This document shows, piece by piece, positions 1 to 19,559 of a stretch of 64,000 bases of DNA. The DNA comes from Siphlonurus alternatus (lineage: Eukaryota; Arthropoda; Insecta; Ephemeroptera; Siphlonuridae). Within the stretch, counting starts at the first letter, position 1. Each line of letters starts with the position of its first letter. The notes under the pieces are model-generated. The model had not been told where the DNA came from and did not search any database. It saw only the letters and a list, made by a program, of their open reading frames with translations. Both the position numbers and the translations under genes were made by a program. Location of the stretch: the NCBI GenBank assembly GCA_949825025.1, contig OX463778.1:28415265-28479264 (forward strand), given 5' to 3'.

Positions 1-2249
1 GTTACCAGGTTGTCTGTCCCTTTGTTTTATCTGGAAATAGAATTAACTTTCGTCAAGTCACTATCAATCAGAAGAAAGAACAAGAAAAAGAAAGGATTTT
101 ACAATCTAACTTTTTTTTAATTGATATATATAGGGGTAAACAATATATAACTGCAGTGGAAACTATAAAATAACTAAGAATAAAATCTTGAAACATTTTT
201 TTAGACTTTTTAACATAGTAAAAATAAATTGAATGACTTTTTCTTAAAGTTAAGCTATTAACCCATTTAAAATTTATAAATAAAGGTAATATAAAGTAAA
301 ATAGATAATAAAATAAAATTACTTGTACGGAAATTTTTTTGTCTAAATTTTTAGAAGCATTTTAAATTGAATTTCCTTTTGCTGCATAGTTTTTGTTTAC
401 TTTATAGCTATATACCAAAATTGAAGCTCAGATTTTTTTAAATTAAGTGCTTTATTTCCACTAAAGCTGTCATGAATTATTTATTTGACTCAAAATAAAC
501 ATTTTTATTTATATTTTTTCTTCTTTTTATAATATTTTATTTTAACGAGAAAATATTTTAGTATCCTTGGTATAGTCTTGATTTAAAAGAATTTTTCTTC
601 TTTTTTAAAAAAAAAAGATAAAAGCTTTGTAAAAAAAAAAATAAGGAAAAAAAACACGTTTATCGTAACAAGAACATTTATATTTAATGAAGTCAATCTT
701 GAGGAAATTGGTTGCAGCGTTTTCAGGATGAGCTCCTCAAAAAGCTTTACTCTCCTGATGGTGTTTTTGTGTGTCTTCAAGAAGCAGGGTGAGGGGTGGG
801 GGGAGAGGTCCTAACTATCCCAGAGGAGGGCTAGACTGTTCGAACAAACTTCCGTTTTTCTCTGTTTTTGAAGAGCAAGTCCAACCAAGCATCTCACCCA
901 GCAACAAAGCAGAACCGCGATTGTTGATGTAGTATTGCACTGTCTATATACAGAAAATAGAAACAGTTTGTCACCCTTGAGAAATTGTTGACATCCTTTA
1001 TTTATAAATAAAAAAAAAAAACTTCTGTGAGCTTTTTATTTATTTTTTTTTTCTTTGCTATAAAGTTGGGATATTGTTCACGTGGAAGGTAAACAAAGAT
1101 AGATCAACATTGTAGGCAAAGATTACTCCATGTATATGTCAAGCTCATCCTTTCTCTCGTTTCAGGTGAGTGAGAAATCTGGTCCATGATGCATGGGATG
1201 CTGCGACACTGTGAGATGTGGTATGTGTTTTGTAAAGTAATTTGTCAATATTAATCATGAAGATAATTATATACTGTCTGAATTAATTAACAGTCAAGTC
1301 AAAGTTCGGTATACGCATGTTAATCACTTACGTAATGTACGTGCTTCAAATACAATAATGGGAATTATTCAACAGTCCAACGTAGCGTGACTCCATTTAG
1401 GTATTTCCATCAATTATATAAAGTTTGGTCCATTGAAAATCACAAAACTATATTTTCCTCATAAAGGATTCAATTCGATTTACAATAAAAAACTTTTAAA
1501 CCCAAATTATGTCACTGTACTGGGTTAATTAGCTACAATAAACTTTTGACAGTTTCTACATTTTTTTCTACAACAAAGCTTATATTATTACATTATACAA
1601 GAGCTGATACATATTATATATATACTGTATAGCTAAGTATATCTTTCTCTTTGTTGTTGGAGAAAATTCACAGAAATCATTATATGATAATGGCAGCTAT
1701 AATATAGGGAGCGTTCTGCATATTAATAGCTTAATTTGCACCCTGTTTAATTAGTGCTCTATACATTGTTGTAAATATACTTCAAAGATATATTATGAGC
1801 GTGCATTTAATTTTTTTATACAAATAAATACAACTTCAATTTATAAATAACAGGAAAAAGTTTGTTTTTATGAGTTTCATATTTCATTATATTTAACAAT
1901 ATTACAAAATTTCATAGTAAAAATATTATATTCAAGCTAGAATATAGTAACAATAATTTTTTAGCATAACCAATTGAATTTTATTTTTTCAAAATTTTTT
2001 TTTTTTTTCATTTCTATATACAAGGGAAGCGTGGTATATACATGGTGGAGCCCTTTTGTATCATATGATAGTTGAGAAAAGTTTGCAGACGTCGCCTTGA
2101 GTGTAGTCCAGCACATTCGCCATGCTTGTCATAATGGCCATAAAGTGCGCGGTCCGGCGAAGCTTATGTGCAGTTGTGCCTTAGAATAACTTAACTGACT
2201 ATACAATGTTGTGGTCTGTGACATAACACGCCATTGTCAGTCCAGAACG

Positions 2250-2253
<4 letters not shown>
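1..2253. other. AT-rich non-coding DNA
   Basis: No coding signal on either strand. The sequence is A/T homopolymer-rich with small TA runs (around 1615 and 2030). A G-rich stretch lies at 785-806 and a more complex, GC-richer patch at about 2040-2180. No repeat boundary is recognised. Confidence 0.6.

Positions 2254-2340
<87 letters not shown>
2254..2340. repeat. (GA)n microsatellite, 87 bp
   Basis: Perfect AG/GA dinucleotide array. It creates spurious Glu-Arg and Ser-Leu ORFs on both strands, which should not be annotated as genes. Confidence 0.98.
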
Positions 2341-5837
<3,497 letters not shown>

Positions 5838-8800
5838 GTATCTCTATTACGTTAGACGTCTAATGGCTAAAATATGCATACTTAAAGTTCATAAAAAGCT
5901 TCTATATAAAAGACTACTTTTGTAGTGGTTCAAATATGTGCGAGACAGACTTGCTTACTGATGGTTATGATGATGTTTCTCGTTGTTGCTTAAGGCAACA
6001 GTGCATTACTATATAAGTTGGTCTAAACCAATTTGAATGAAAATATAATTTTCTTCTTTAACGATGTAGTAACAGAAAATATGTTTCTTTTATGAAAAAA
6101 AATATATAAGAATTTTTTTCTCTCTGCATGATTAATCAACTGTCGGAAATATATTCCATATTTTTTAATAGTGATAATAAGAAATGTTGTATAGTATCCA
6201 TTAAAATGTAATTTTTATTATAGCCATGTTCTTTGAAATGTGCGCGGGGAAGAGATTACGTGAATGAAATTATCATAATATTCATGGTCACGTATAGCTA
6301 AGGTAGAAGAAGAGGTTCTAACGTCAACTAGAATGTAATTAATTTCAGAAGAACGTGAGGTGATGTGTCCAAGCATTTTAGTGTGTCAGTGTATCACACA
6401 GCTCAGTTTTCTAACACTTCCAATCTTTTTACGCATTTTTATCACCGTATAATATTGGCATATCGTATACAAATATGTATAAAATCGATGTAGTGTTATT
6501 TATAATATGTTGTAAAAATTTGCTCATAATATTCCAGTGTATATATATATAAAAAGAATATAAAAATAGAACCCTCTGTTGTTAAAGATATATTGCGAAA
6601 AAATCTTCTTGACACCATCGATTTATCATATAAATATAAATAAAAAAGAAAGAAACATGACAAATGTTTTTATTATATATTTAAATTGCATTGTCTACAA
6701 ATCCACACCTTTAATATATTATATATATATATATAACTATATACTTTCTTTTCAATATTAATACAGTAATGTACGTGTAACAATATAACCTTTCACCCTA
6801 TATGCAATGCATGTATAAATAAATCAGCTGTTCAGTATATAATATGAAAATTGCCGCGTGGGTTTGCACGTGTTTGTGCATGGAGTGATGTGTGCAAGTG
6901 GGTGACATGTGAAAGAAATCGTGCGTGTGTAGCAATATTACGTTTTGTACCATGCAAGTGCTGGTGGCATTGAAATCTTGAGCAACACTTCTTATTGTAC
7001 AGTGCCTTTTTTGCTCTTAATTTTTGGTGTTTTATTTTACTGGAAATAAATTTAAAAACCACAAGTTCATTGTGACCATTGGAACCAAAGTCATTGAACC
7101 GATGGCCTTGCTCCGAACTGTTGCGAAAATGATGTGTGCAAGACGAAGTATCGCAAGCCCGCCTTGCTAACTCCCCGAGGAATTGTCATCGCCGACTCGT
7201 GGAACGGCAGCAAGGGTGGTGCGTGCCTCGCGTGCCAACACGGTCTCCCCTGGTCGTGCGCCATAAGTCGCCCGCCATCCCGCTCGCACAGGGCACATGT
7301 GTGTCTGCAGGGATGCTGCAAGCGGGTGTACTTTTAGCACTGTCAAAACATTAATCTGGCCAAGTCAACAGTAACTTTCCCTTCCTACAGTGTTTGCAGT
7401 CACTCTCCGCGCGTTCTTGTAAATTGCATGTATCTCTTTCTCGTCCTCTTTACGATTCCCATTACTTTCATTTTCCCTCTCCACACTCAATTTATTTAAA
7501 AGTACCGATAAAATTGGTGATTTTATTGCACTTTCAAAGAACAAAAAATAGATAAAACATGAGAAAATACTTATATAATACAATCTTTAGTATATTATAG
7601 ATATTTTTTATAAACGAGCAATTCACCTAAAAGCTCAATTTATATACCTTTTATATAATAGTAAATTTACAGTTATTATTGAGTTGTAAGTTTCAATTTC
7701 CTTTTATTTTCAGTATAAATATTATGTCTATATAAAAGAAAAATTTGATCCAATAAAGTCTTTTATAATTTAGAAATTATATATAGTAAACCTTTCAGAA
7801 AGTTAACGAACTTAATTTTAAAGCAAAGAGATGTATTTTAATATTTATAAAGGAGCGGAATTAACTTTTTTTCTTTTTTTTTTTTTTTTTTTTGCAAATA
7901 TCATCAATTTTATTTCCTATCTATTAAAAGTTTAATCATATGAAAAAAATGTGATCGACAATTTTTTTGACACCAAGAAAGAATGTTACAAATTAAAAAC
8001 TTTTTATAAGAGAAAATTGGTTAGGAAAAAGGAGTGAGATAAGATGGACGTTTTTTTGTTTTTTTCTGCTATACATCTAGAGGGAATTGATGAAACGTGC
8101 GACAGCACAGCTTGACTTCCTTTTTTTTTCCACTCGGTTGGCGACCAAAGTTTAATCAGTAGAGCGCTCCTCTCTCGCAGAAACTGAGAGAGAGAGGGTG
8201 CAACTTTGTTGTTGCTACACTGCTTGTGCGGATACAACTAACTGCAAATCAAATATACCTTAGCCCGAACACATGGAAACGTCTCCATCTTATACTTTGT
8301 CCTGAACTGGGGAGTAAAATTACACCTCCAGTCGTGCACAACGTTACCTGTGTAGGCATTGTCGGGTCTATGAGGTGTAGGGATGGTTTGGGGAAAAAAT
8401 TTATTTTTTTTTACCTGATCAATAAGTGAAATTATATTTTATTTTGCATCTTTGTGCATTGGAGCTGTATATATTTCAACCTAATAGTGTGTATAACGTT
8501 CCTGTTCGCCCCAGGATTCCGTAAAGGTATAATCAGAATGTCTAGCGTCTTATAGAGATCGAATCGAGTTACTGCAATGAAATGTTTGACTTTAATGTTT
8601 ATGTGTCCAGATTAAGTTTAGCAAAGACACTCAGAGAGTAACCAACACTAATCTAAAGTATACAACTAACTTGCTCCGGCTGCTCCTTAGCTTTCTCTTT
8701 GCTTTGTAAATTAGGTTATACAAGATTAATTTTCAACCTTTCTGTCCGATTTAGATTATATCTTTTTGACTAATATCATTATATTAAAATAACTGTATGC

Positions 8801-11800
8801 AATTTGTTTTCATATTGCATGCAGTTAGATTTTTTTTTCATGTTATTTTTTATCTACATATTTCTTCTGTTGCTATTTTTATTTCATAAATGTACAAAAA
8901 TTGAAATATTTTGCCAAGAAGCAAAATACACAAAATATATTATAATACGTACGGTATTATGTCATGTGTCACTTGAGCTGAGGTAAAGAACAGGAAACGT
9001 GAAAATATGCACACTTGGTAGCCATAAAAAGTGTGTTTGTCGTTGCAAAACATTATATAATCATGACAATAAATATACAGGCACGTATATACATTGTATC
9101 AAAATGTACCAGCATGTATCTTTAAAAAAAAATGCTATCAAGTGTATTTTATTTCTATAAATTTTATTATTTTCATTTAACTTTGAATTTGAATTCAAAT
9201 AACTTACAATGAAAACTTTAAAATAACAAGTTTTTTTACTATTATAACCCCTATCCTTTTTAAATAATGTCTTAAGAAGTTACAGCTATAATAGAGAAAT
9301 ATAATGGGACCTGTTTATCTTAAAAAGCTTTGGACATCTCCTTCTTTGTATGCAATTGCAGCAAACGCACGACAGGCATGCACAAAGAGTTGCATACTTT
9401 CATTGCCAGCAGGCGCTTCCGTAAATGGCGTAAATATCTCCGCCAAAAATGAAATCTGACGCGATGGTTTTAATTTGCGACACTGCTGCCATCTACAACC
9501 GAAGGAAACTTTTTAAGCATTAGGTGTTCATTTATAGTTTAAAGTGTTCAAGCAACTTCAAACTATAACTTTACTATTTTATTTATAATTATGTAAGTAT
9601 TACTAATAGTATATATTGTATTATATATATCATATAGAACTTACTGCTCTTGTACTAGTTCCGAATATAGTAATAATGTTAAGTTATTTTGTAGTTAGTG
9701 ATTTTATTTTAGTACTTCTCCTATAATGCTTGAACGTGCTTAAAACTGGTTCAAGTATTTTTCTCCTAAGTGTCCCAACTAGCTCCAAGGCTCACGAAGG
9801 ACAAAGATCTGTTTGAGTATACAACAAGACGAAGAAGCCAGATTAACACCTGACGGGTATTTTTTTTAATTATACTTCAGAAGTTGTGTGAGAACAAAAT
9901 CAACATCTGCAGGCTTTATTATTTTTTTGTTACATTAAGAATTAAATCACGGTGCGATAAAAAGCAACGACGTGAATGAAGGTGACGTAACGAGACTGAG
10001 CTGGGCACAGCAGTAACGTTGATTGACTCCAGCCAGCTAGACGACCGCGCGTGTCACGGCCAGCTTATTATTTATGCTTCCCTGCTTGTCAACACGCTCA
10101 TGAAGCTTCATTGCTGCAAGCCACCGAGTGTTATTCACCAACTGCAGCTTTAAATCTACTGCTCTGTTTCATCTCTAATTAATGAGAAATCATTTGACGA
10201 CATGTGTCAGCTCGAAATGATAGCAAGCAAAGTTCTGCTACAGATTTTAATGCAACGTTAAATTGACTTTATTACTTAACTTGTTAGTATTTTTTTTCTC
10301 TATACGGTGAAATATCGAGCTAATTTTAAGTACTTTATTTATTTTAATAAGTTTTTTTTTACTAGTTTCTTTTTCTCATATTTAAGTAAATAGCAAACAA
10401 TGTCAAGCAGTTTTCTTTTTTTTTTCTCTCTCTCTTTTTTGAGGTCGTGTTTTCTGTTGTATATTTTTACAGAGCTCACATTCTCAGGATGTTTCATGGC
10501 CACGCCCACTTTTACCTACCTGGTATTGTACCTGGTGTTTACCTGGGTATGTTATGAGGGACTAAACCATGTAGCTACCACAGGTGAAAAGAAGACATTT
10601 TTACGGGACATCTCGGCGGGAAAGCGTTTGGTCGTATCACAGCTGGATGTGCGTATAGTAAAATTTCTCAGGATGGCAGAGCGTCACTCATAATCAGATC
10701 CCCAGTAATTTGACCCCGTCAGATTAAGCTACATGTTTACTTTGATAATCAAGTCATTCACAGTTGGAATGTTAATTGAGAACCAGGCTTGGAGAAGAAT
10801 TATTAACTGAATCATGTAAGATTGTAAATAAACGTGTAAAATGAATTTATTCATAACAAATTGTTTTATTATGTGTATGGCACTTTGTATGAAGCCTAAG
10901 ATGGCTAACAAAAAGCCAGTCTAACAAGCTGTATACATGGTAAGAAACAAAATATTTAACCTTTTCAATTGAAATAAAGTGCAAATTTTTATGTATCCCA
11001 TAAAAATAAAAAAAACTTTCATTCCCCCCGCTGCGAGAATGTAAACGTATTATGGTAGATGCTAAAGTTTAATATTTTTTCTTATTTAGAATGACAATGA
11101 ATGAAGGCCATATTATACTGAAGGTATCACAAAAAGAGGTCCCGCTTTTATAAGAAGCAAGCGGGGGAATCTATTACAATGCGCGACCCAGCAGGGGCTG
11201 TCTGGTAAAGCGAGAAGTTTCGCACCCCTGTGACCGCGGAGGTTTTACCTGTACCGCTTCTCACCTGGAGTCTTGAGACCTATCAAATATATTACCAAAA
11301 AATACAATAAAAAATTTACTGTATATGATTTTTTTCATCTTGGTGTATAAATATTTAGTTAATAATAATAAAAAGAATATTATATTGAATATTTTTTAAC
11401 CCTTAACCTTTAAAAATCAATATTTTCTTGTTATGATTGTGAGGGATGTTTCTCTATATATATATTTTTATTATCTCATACCCCTTCAGCTGATGTTATT
11501 TTTACGAACATTCTTGATATTGGGTTCTATTGTATGATGGCGCCTATATGCTTCACCAGTGGGCGCCACCCCCATAAGAAATCTGATCCCTGCATGCTCT
11601 TGTGGTGAGTAGAGGGCGCGCCCCCGTCTCGTGTTGCTGCATGCCAACCATCACCGCATGCTCGCAAGAGTCATTGGCTGCAAAGAGAGGAACTCATGGC
11701 TTGACTTGCCAATACTGACGAGATTAATTACAGACATAATATATATCCTTCTGAACAGACCAAGGTATTTAATTTCTAAATTTTGTTGCCATTTGAAAGC

Positions 11801-12771
11801 ACTGCAGTTCTGAATTTCAAGTCTCAAACACCTGGATTTGTTGCAAAAGAATGTTCATTTTTTTATGTACTTAAGAGTACATTGAAATGCGTGGGAGACT
11901 CTAACCCTTCGGCAAATTGAAGAGGAATTTTTATACGTAAGTTTTTTTTTCTTGGGTTGTATGTTGACTCAAATCCTGTCTGGAATACTCAATTTCATAT
12001 AAAATTTTAAATAATCCAGAAAAAATGTTTTAGAAACAAAAAAGTTAACATTTTCTAGCGTACGTAGCTCGTGCTGAACCTGTTATTTCTTTCTAAAATA
12101 GAAAACCTTTTAAAAAAATGGGTTACCCTTTTTTAATAATATCAAATACCATAACGTTTTTAATATATAGAAAATGTGGAGTCGAGAACAATATTATATA
12201 TAAAATATTTTAAAACAATTTGATAAAATATCGTCATTAAAAACTTTTTCCCCCGTGTTTCCTTATTTGGCATATATATATTATAAATAATATATTTTAG
12301 GCTGGACGAGTGCGGAGTGTTGTTTTTATGTGTTTTGTGGAGCTCGCGGCTGGCTCGTTACTTGGTCATTAGCGAAGAAGGCCGCACCTTTTGCTCCCAC
12401 GGTGGCAGATATCAAGCCGTGCTTTTTAGGACCATTCAATAATTTTAGACCGTTTTAATTACACGCTGTCTGGCTTTGTTTCTCAAGTTTTTACGGCGCC
12501 TGAAAACTTATAATATATATAAAAGTTTTTTTTATTTGTTACCTAATGAATTAGTTTTCAGTATTTTTTCATAATAAATTGTGTCTATTCTTGTTATAAT
12601 TTTACGATGCCAACAAGACTGTGATGTTTGTCAGCTATCTTTCCCTCCGTATAATATCAAAACATCTTTCTTCTATTATATATAATGTATGAATCGTCAG
12701 CGCTCGAGTGATAAAAAAGTATGAAGTCGTATCGTTTTTTTATTGCATCAGGAAAAACAAATTTAGATAAA
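5838..12771. other. Non-coding AT-rich DNA with candidate regulatory islands
   Basis: No convincing gene. GC-richer non-repetitive islands lie at about 7110-7335, 9350-9510, 9960-10200, 10480-10690, 11150-11290 and 11530-11660. The ORFs in them are short and overlap on both strands, as chance ORFs do. Long T runs occur at 7868-7893. Confidence 0.5.
11610..11619 (+). promoter_or_regulatory. CTCF-core-like site (TAGAGGGCGC)
   Basis: The decamer matches the animal CTCF core YAGRKGGCGC exactly. A related GGGCGCC-containing site lies about 55 bp upstream (around 11560), and another partial match (CCAGCAGGGG) near 11190. Function is inferred from motif only. Confidence 0.3.
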
Positions 12772-12881
12772 GTCGCCCCCATTTATCTTTGGTTTGACGT
12801 CACGAACCTTTTCCTTTGTCCTCCAATACAATTCTAATGGGAGGTTTAAGTGACATCAACCCAAAGATAAATAAGGACGAC
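12772..12881. mobile_element. MITE family C, copy 1 (110 bp)
   Basis: Imperfect terminal inverted repeats (left gtcgcccccatttatctttg, right ending aaagataaataaggacgac) flank a middle part also found at 40516-40628, including a shared run through ttttccttt and ctccaatacaattctaat. It is non-autonomous with no ORF. Two copies 28 kb apart show that it is dispersed. Confidence 0.7.
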
Positions 12882-13740
12882 GTTATACACATTATTACAT
12901 TTTCAACATAATAGCAATATCATAATTTTAAATGTATTACATTGCCAATTTAAAAAGTAGTACTATTATTTATTATTATTGCAAATATATTATTTTAAGA
13001 TTATAATACTATCACATGCACACAAAATATATATTTCTATCAGAAACCCTATTAATATATTAGGGTCTATAGTATTTCTATACTCTTGAAATTTTATCAT
13101 TATAAGTTTCAAAATTCATTTTACTTTAAATAACCCAATTTTACAAACAAGCCTTGTAATTTGTTATATGATTTTATTACTCTGTTTTTGTTTTAAATAA
13201 TTATATGAAAGCTAATTTTAAAATCCGTCCATGTAAAATCATTAATAATTTTGCCAACCTTTGTGCGTACTATGACAAAGTGCCTCTCAGTGCCTTTTTG
13301 TTTATTTTTTTACATAAAAGCAGAGCTTTAGCTTGTAAAACATCACGTCACTCAATACCAATATAATTATATAACGTACACAAATATATATAAGGTCCAC
13401 TGCTATATTATTAGTGTAAAAACTCTGCGTTTACAATTTATAATTACTGGTTATTTACTTGACAAAACTTTTTATGAAATATCAGGATACTACATATATA
13501 TATATATATATAATGTGAATAAAGTATATATACATATATATTATACAGTATAAAAATTAAAATAAAATATACATCGAAAATTTAATATTTTGTTATAAAT
13601 TATATAAAATATATAATATTCTACCTCCAGGTGGAAATCAATAATAATTGTTATATCTGCAATAAAGGTTATATTAATTGATGCAAATTGATACAGTAAT
13701 AGGAAAAATAACTCTTATCACAAAGTACACTCCTCGCCTC

Positions 13741-13838
13741 TGAAAAGTTCCCTTCTGCAGTCTTGTTAATCACCATGCTCTGTGTTATTCTTACGTGACA
13801 TGGTGCATGGAGACAGGACTACAGGAGGGAACTTTTCA
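13741..13838. mobile_element. MITE family B, copy 1
   Basis: Inverted repeat with ends tgaaaagttccc / gggaacttttca and imperfect pairing continuing inward over about 35 bp. The left end with its flank (actcctcgcctctgaaaagtt) is repeated almost exactly at 58530-58550. No coding capacity. Confidence 0.65.
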
Positions 13839-15355
13839 ATTTACTTTTTTTTTTTTTTTGTATTTTTAAAAGTATAATACAATCTATATATTATGAAAAA
13901 ACTTTAGTGTTTGGTAACTTGGTTACGTTTTAATATAATAATATTACATTTATGTATTATATGCATGCAGTATATTATAAATTTAATTAATTTTACTTTG
14001 TTTTATTTTACATCCAATGCAGTGCTGTAAATTAAGTAAAGTTAATTTAACCAATCGGATCTATAATAATATTATTTTTGTAGCAGGGAACAAATGGTGC
14101 TGGAATGTTTGGGCACTCAGCCCAATAGATAATTACATGCCGTATTGTCTCTTTAGGAAGCGTAAAATTTTATTGAGAGTTGGCTGCCGGTTTATGACTT
14201 TAACTTAATTTGCATTTTTTTATATATATATATATATAAAAAGGACAAGGTAATAAAACATCTGAAAACTTTTTTTATGATTACGTAAAAAAAATTGGAT
14301 AGCTATAATTTTGATACGTTGACGCGGGATGAAATGAATATTAGTAAAAAAAAAATGATAAATACTATCACACCTTTAGATAAAAAGTATTGACTTTGAA
14401 GTATAGTTATGTGGTTTGGCCTTTAAACGTTATAATGTTATAATATATACATTTTTGAATGATGCATTAAAAAGAGATAAATTATTCTCTCAATTAAAGT
14501 TGAGAGAGATGGCGTTGAGAAATGACACAATTTATAGAAGTGAGATAAGAAATGACAGCCGCCGCACTCACAAATGTTTCTACCCTTCACATGCACTATT
14601 CGGACACACCGCTGAGAGTCAATCACTGAACTGACCGGGACAATGTCGCTCTCCAGTGCTAAATATATTATAAATAAATTGTGTGTTTTAAACGACGCTT
14701 ACAACAGAGGTTTATAATATACGTGACAGAAATGGCAACCATACTATATACATTATATATACTAGCTGTATATTAAAGATCAGTGCTCCTAATTTTTGTA
14801 CTTCTAAATTCTCATGATCAAAAAAGGAAATAATAATAATAATAATATAAGCATGTATAATTATATTATCCGATCGAGCATATTTCTATGATATAAGTTT
14901 TTAGTATTCCTCGGTGAGTAAAATTTCTTCTTAAGCCCAAACAAATAATATTCTCAATATATTTATTGAAGCTATTACTTTAAAATCATCTTCTTCACCC
15001 CCCCCCCCACTCCTCCTCTTTAAGGGTCTTACAATTTTCAAACTAGTTTTTTTGTCCTCTTAAAAACTTCTCTGCGTATTAAAAATATAGTTATTTGTAG
15101 TTTTTTTTTACTTTTAGGTTTTGATAAAACAGTGGGAACGCTGAAAAACCAGCTGACTTGAATCCTGTATATCTGGTGGCCATTTTAGCTGTGCAGTGGC
15201 GAGTGTCGCCGGCAGACCGTACCTGCCCTCCGAACCCCCGCGCTGGCTTCTCCTCTCCACAAAGAGCGAGCAGCTCGCGGTCGTCACCTCAAGATCGGTC
15301 GTCACCTCAAGATGCTTTTTGTGCTCCTCCCGCCTGTGTCTGACGTCGTCTCGAG

Positions 15356-15535
15356 ATGGCCCAGTCGCACAAAGAGCCCTCTGCTGGTTTTGTGTCCCGC
15401 GCCGAGCAGCCTGAAAAGCTCTTACTAACAGCAGCAGTCCCTCTTGATGTGATGCTCCTCATGGATGCATGCACTTCTTGCAGACGCCACGCAAGACACT
15501 TCAAAACGACGACGACGACGACAAACATTTTGTAA
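15356..15535 (+). CDS. Unassigned 59-codon ORF in a GC-rich island
   Basis: ATG in a fair context (cgagATGG) opens 59 codons to TAA at 15533-15535. The product begins MAQSHKEPSAGFVSRAEQP, has a hydrophobic middle (LLLTAAVPLDVMLLM), a CTSC pair and a Thr run from a GAC repeat. No family is recognised. An antisense ORF of similar size covers it, so composition alone may explain it. It could also be part of an upstream exon of another transcript. Confidence 0.15.
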   Translation: MAQSHKEPSAGFVSRAEQPEKLLLTAAVPLDVMLLMDACTSCRRHARHFKTTTTTTNIL

Positions 15536-17134
15536 AAAAATAAAAATAAATGAAAGTATACTATATTATTGATTACTGCTTTTGTATAACATATTGTACG
15601 TACTGTACAAGAGTGTTTATGTATACTCTCGTTTATTATTTGTAGTTAATTTTTTTAACAAAAAAACATGCACGCAATTAATACAATAGTCTTATTAGTT
15701 TATTTTGAAAATGAAGTTACATATTTAAAAATATATATATATTTTAATTTAAATGAAGCAGTTATAAAAAATCTACCTATATTTTTTTAAAACAAAACGC
15801 AGTATATACAATGAATCATAAAAAATTCTTTATATATAACGTTATTGCAGAGAGAAAAATGGTGCATGTGTGGTGTGTTCGGGTGAGGGTGGCGTCAAGT
15901 GAGAGCATGACCCTCCTCGGTACACCTGCCGGGTACCAAGGATTGTCATCCGAGGGTGCTCAGCCAGTCAACAGCCCTCGTGCTAATTGTCTCCCCTCTT
16001 CCACCTGACACCTTGATGGGGGTGGAGAGACTCCCCTAAACTCACTCCGCTCCGCCGCTGTGCTGCTTGTTATGTTGATGTGTTTAACTAACTCTGCTTA
16101 TTAGCACCGGGGTGGAAATTTAATACGAGAATAGAATATTCTAAAAGATTTACTATCATACAGAGCATATTATATAAGACTATTTTCTTATATGCAAGTT
16201 GTTCATGCTAATAAGAAATAATATAAAACCGCAACCGCAATGCGTTTCTTCTCTCTTTAAATTCTCTCTATCTATCTCTCTTTTTTCCCCCCAAACAAAA
16301 TACATTTTCCTTCTCTTAGCATTCAGAACATGTTCACACGACACAATTCAAGGGTGAAATTAAGTTGCTTCCTTAATTAATGTGAATATATCTGAATATA
16401 AAATGTGATACAAAATACGAGCAGTATAATATATTTTAAAATATAATTTGTAAAAATTAAACTGCTTTTGAAACTGACTTTATTTAAAAATGTAATAAAA
16501 AATTTAAATATATGACCTTATATATTATAATATATATTATAAAAATGTTACCCTTGGTATGAATTACAATATATAACCAAGTCAAAGTTTACATTTACAT
16601 TAGATATTATACAGCAGCAGCGTAAACACAAAGTAACTGTGCATGAAGTTACATGTAAAATGATGTTCGTTATCTATATTATATACTCTGTAACGTAAGT
16701 TATACTTTGTCACGTTGTATATAACGATGTTACTTGAGAATTAACTTAGTGTATATACTCTGGAATAGCTTGAGGCTTACATGCGATGTGTGTACAAGAA
16801 TATATAATTAATATTTGGGTACAGATAGTACTTGTCATTACTTCAGTCATTACTTTCATTTACACAGCAATATTCCATGCTCTCTATGCTTATGATATTT
16901 TTTTTTGTATTTGCTTAGGTCATACTCTGGCCTTATACTTTGTTCTCAATGTGGTTAATAGGATGTCGTGCAAAATTTCACTGGAGTTCTAAAGAGCTTA
17001 GCAAATACATTTATTTTTTGTCTGAGGAAGAGAACAATTAACGTATAGTTTGTGCAAGTATGGTCTAATGAGGACAAAGGAAAACATAAACTGTTGTTTT
17101 TTAATATTTATTTTATGTATCGGTTGACAGTGAA

Positions 17135-17140
<6 letters not shown>

Positions 17141-17173
<33 letters not shown>

Positions 17174-17545
17174 GGATACACCCCTAAGAGCTTACAGCTC
17201 GCGGCGGGGTACTGGGTTATAGGGATAAGGTAGGGAACGGATAGTGGCCACGGCCTGCATGCTTACGCGTCCCAGCATTCGCTGAGGTGAGACTGAGGGA
17301 ACCGTGGAAAACCTCAGTCAGGACGGACACCTCTACTTTTTCTCAATGGACCAAAGCGATGTCCAAAGCCTGGGAAACCACACACAAGTGCATCACTGCA
17401 CTGGTTGGAAAGTGGAAAGCGAGATGAATTTACCCCAGGGAAGGAGCAGCGTATATATTTTTTACTTGAAACGGTCACCCATCCAAGTACTAACCACGCT
17501 CGACGTAGCCTAACTTCGTCATGTTGCTTCTCAAGAGACGACATT
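17141..17545 (-). mobile_element. SINE with 5S-rRNA-like head and poly(A) tail
   Basis: Read on the minus strand: a 5S-derived head (17540 to 17463), a body that includes a core shared with the element at 28750-29075 (about 17330 to 17240), and a poly(A) tail (poly-T at 17141-17169 on the + strand). The order head-body-tail is that of SINE3-type retroposons, whose Pol III promoter comes from 5S rRNA. No target-site duplication was found. Confidence 0.7.
17463..17540 (-). ncRNA. 5S rRNA-derived SINE head (pseudogene-like)
   Basis: The minus strand reads gaagttaggctacgtc, then gcgtggttagtacttgg and atgggtgaccg, closely matching the conserved 3' two-thirds of eukaryotic 5S rRNA, which holds the internal promoter (A box, intermediate element, C box). 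The first third of 5S is missing, so it is not a functional 5S gene. Confidence 0.75.

Positions 17546-19559
<2,014 letters not shown>

Larger units (their letters stand above)
12882..17140. other. Non-coding AT-rich DNA
   Basis: Very AT-rich 12890-13720 and 13840-15120, including TA runs at 13493-13513 and 14219-14237. GC-richer islands lie at about 15180-15535 and 15860-16090. A direct repeat of 17 bp (ggtcgtcacctcaagat) occurs at about 15278 and 15297. Nothing recognised as coding, apart from one unassigned small ORF listed separately. Confidence 0.5.
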
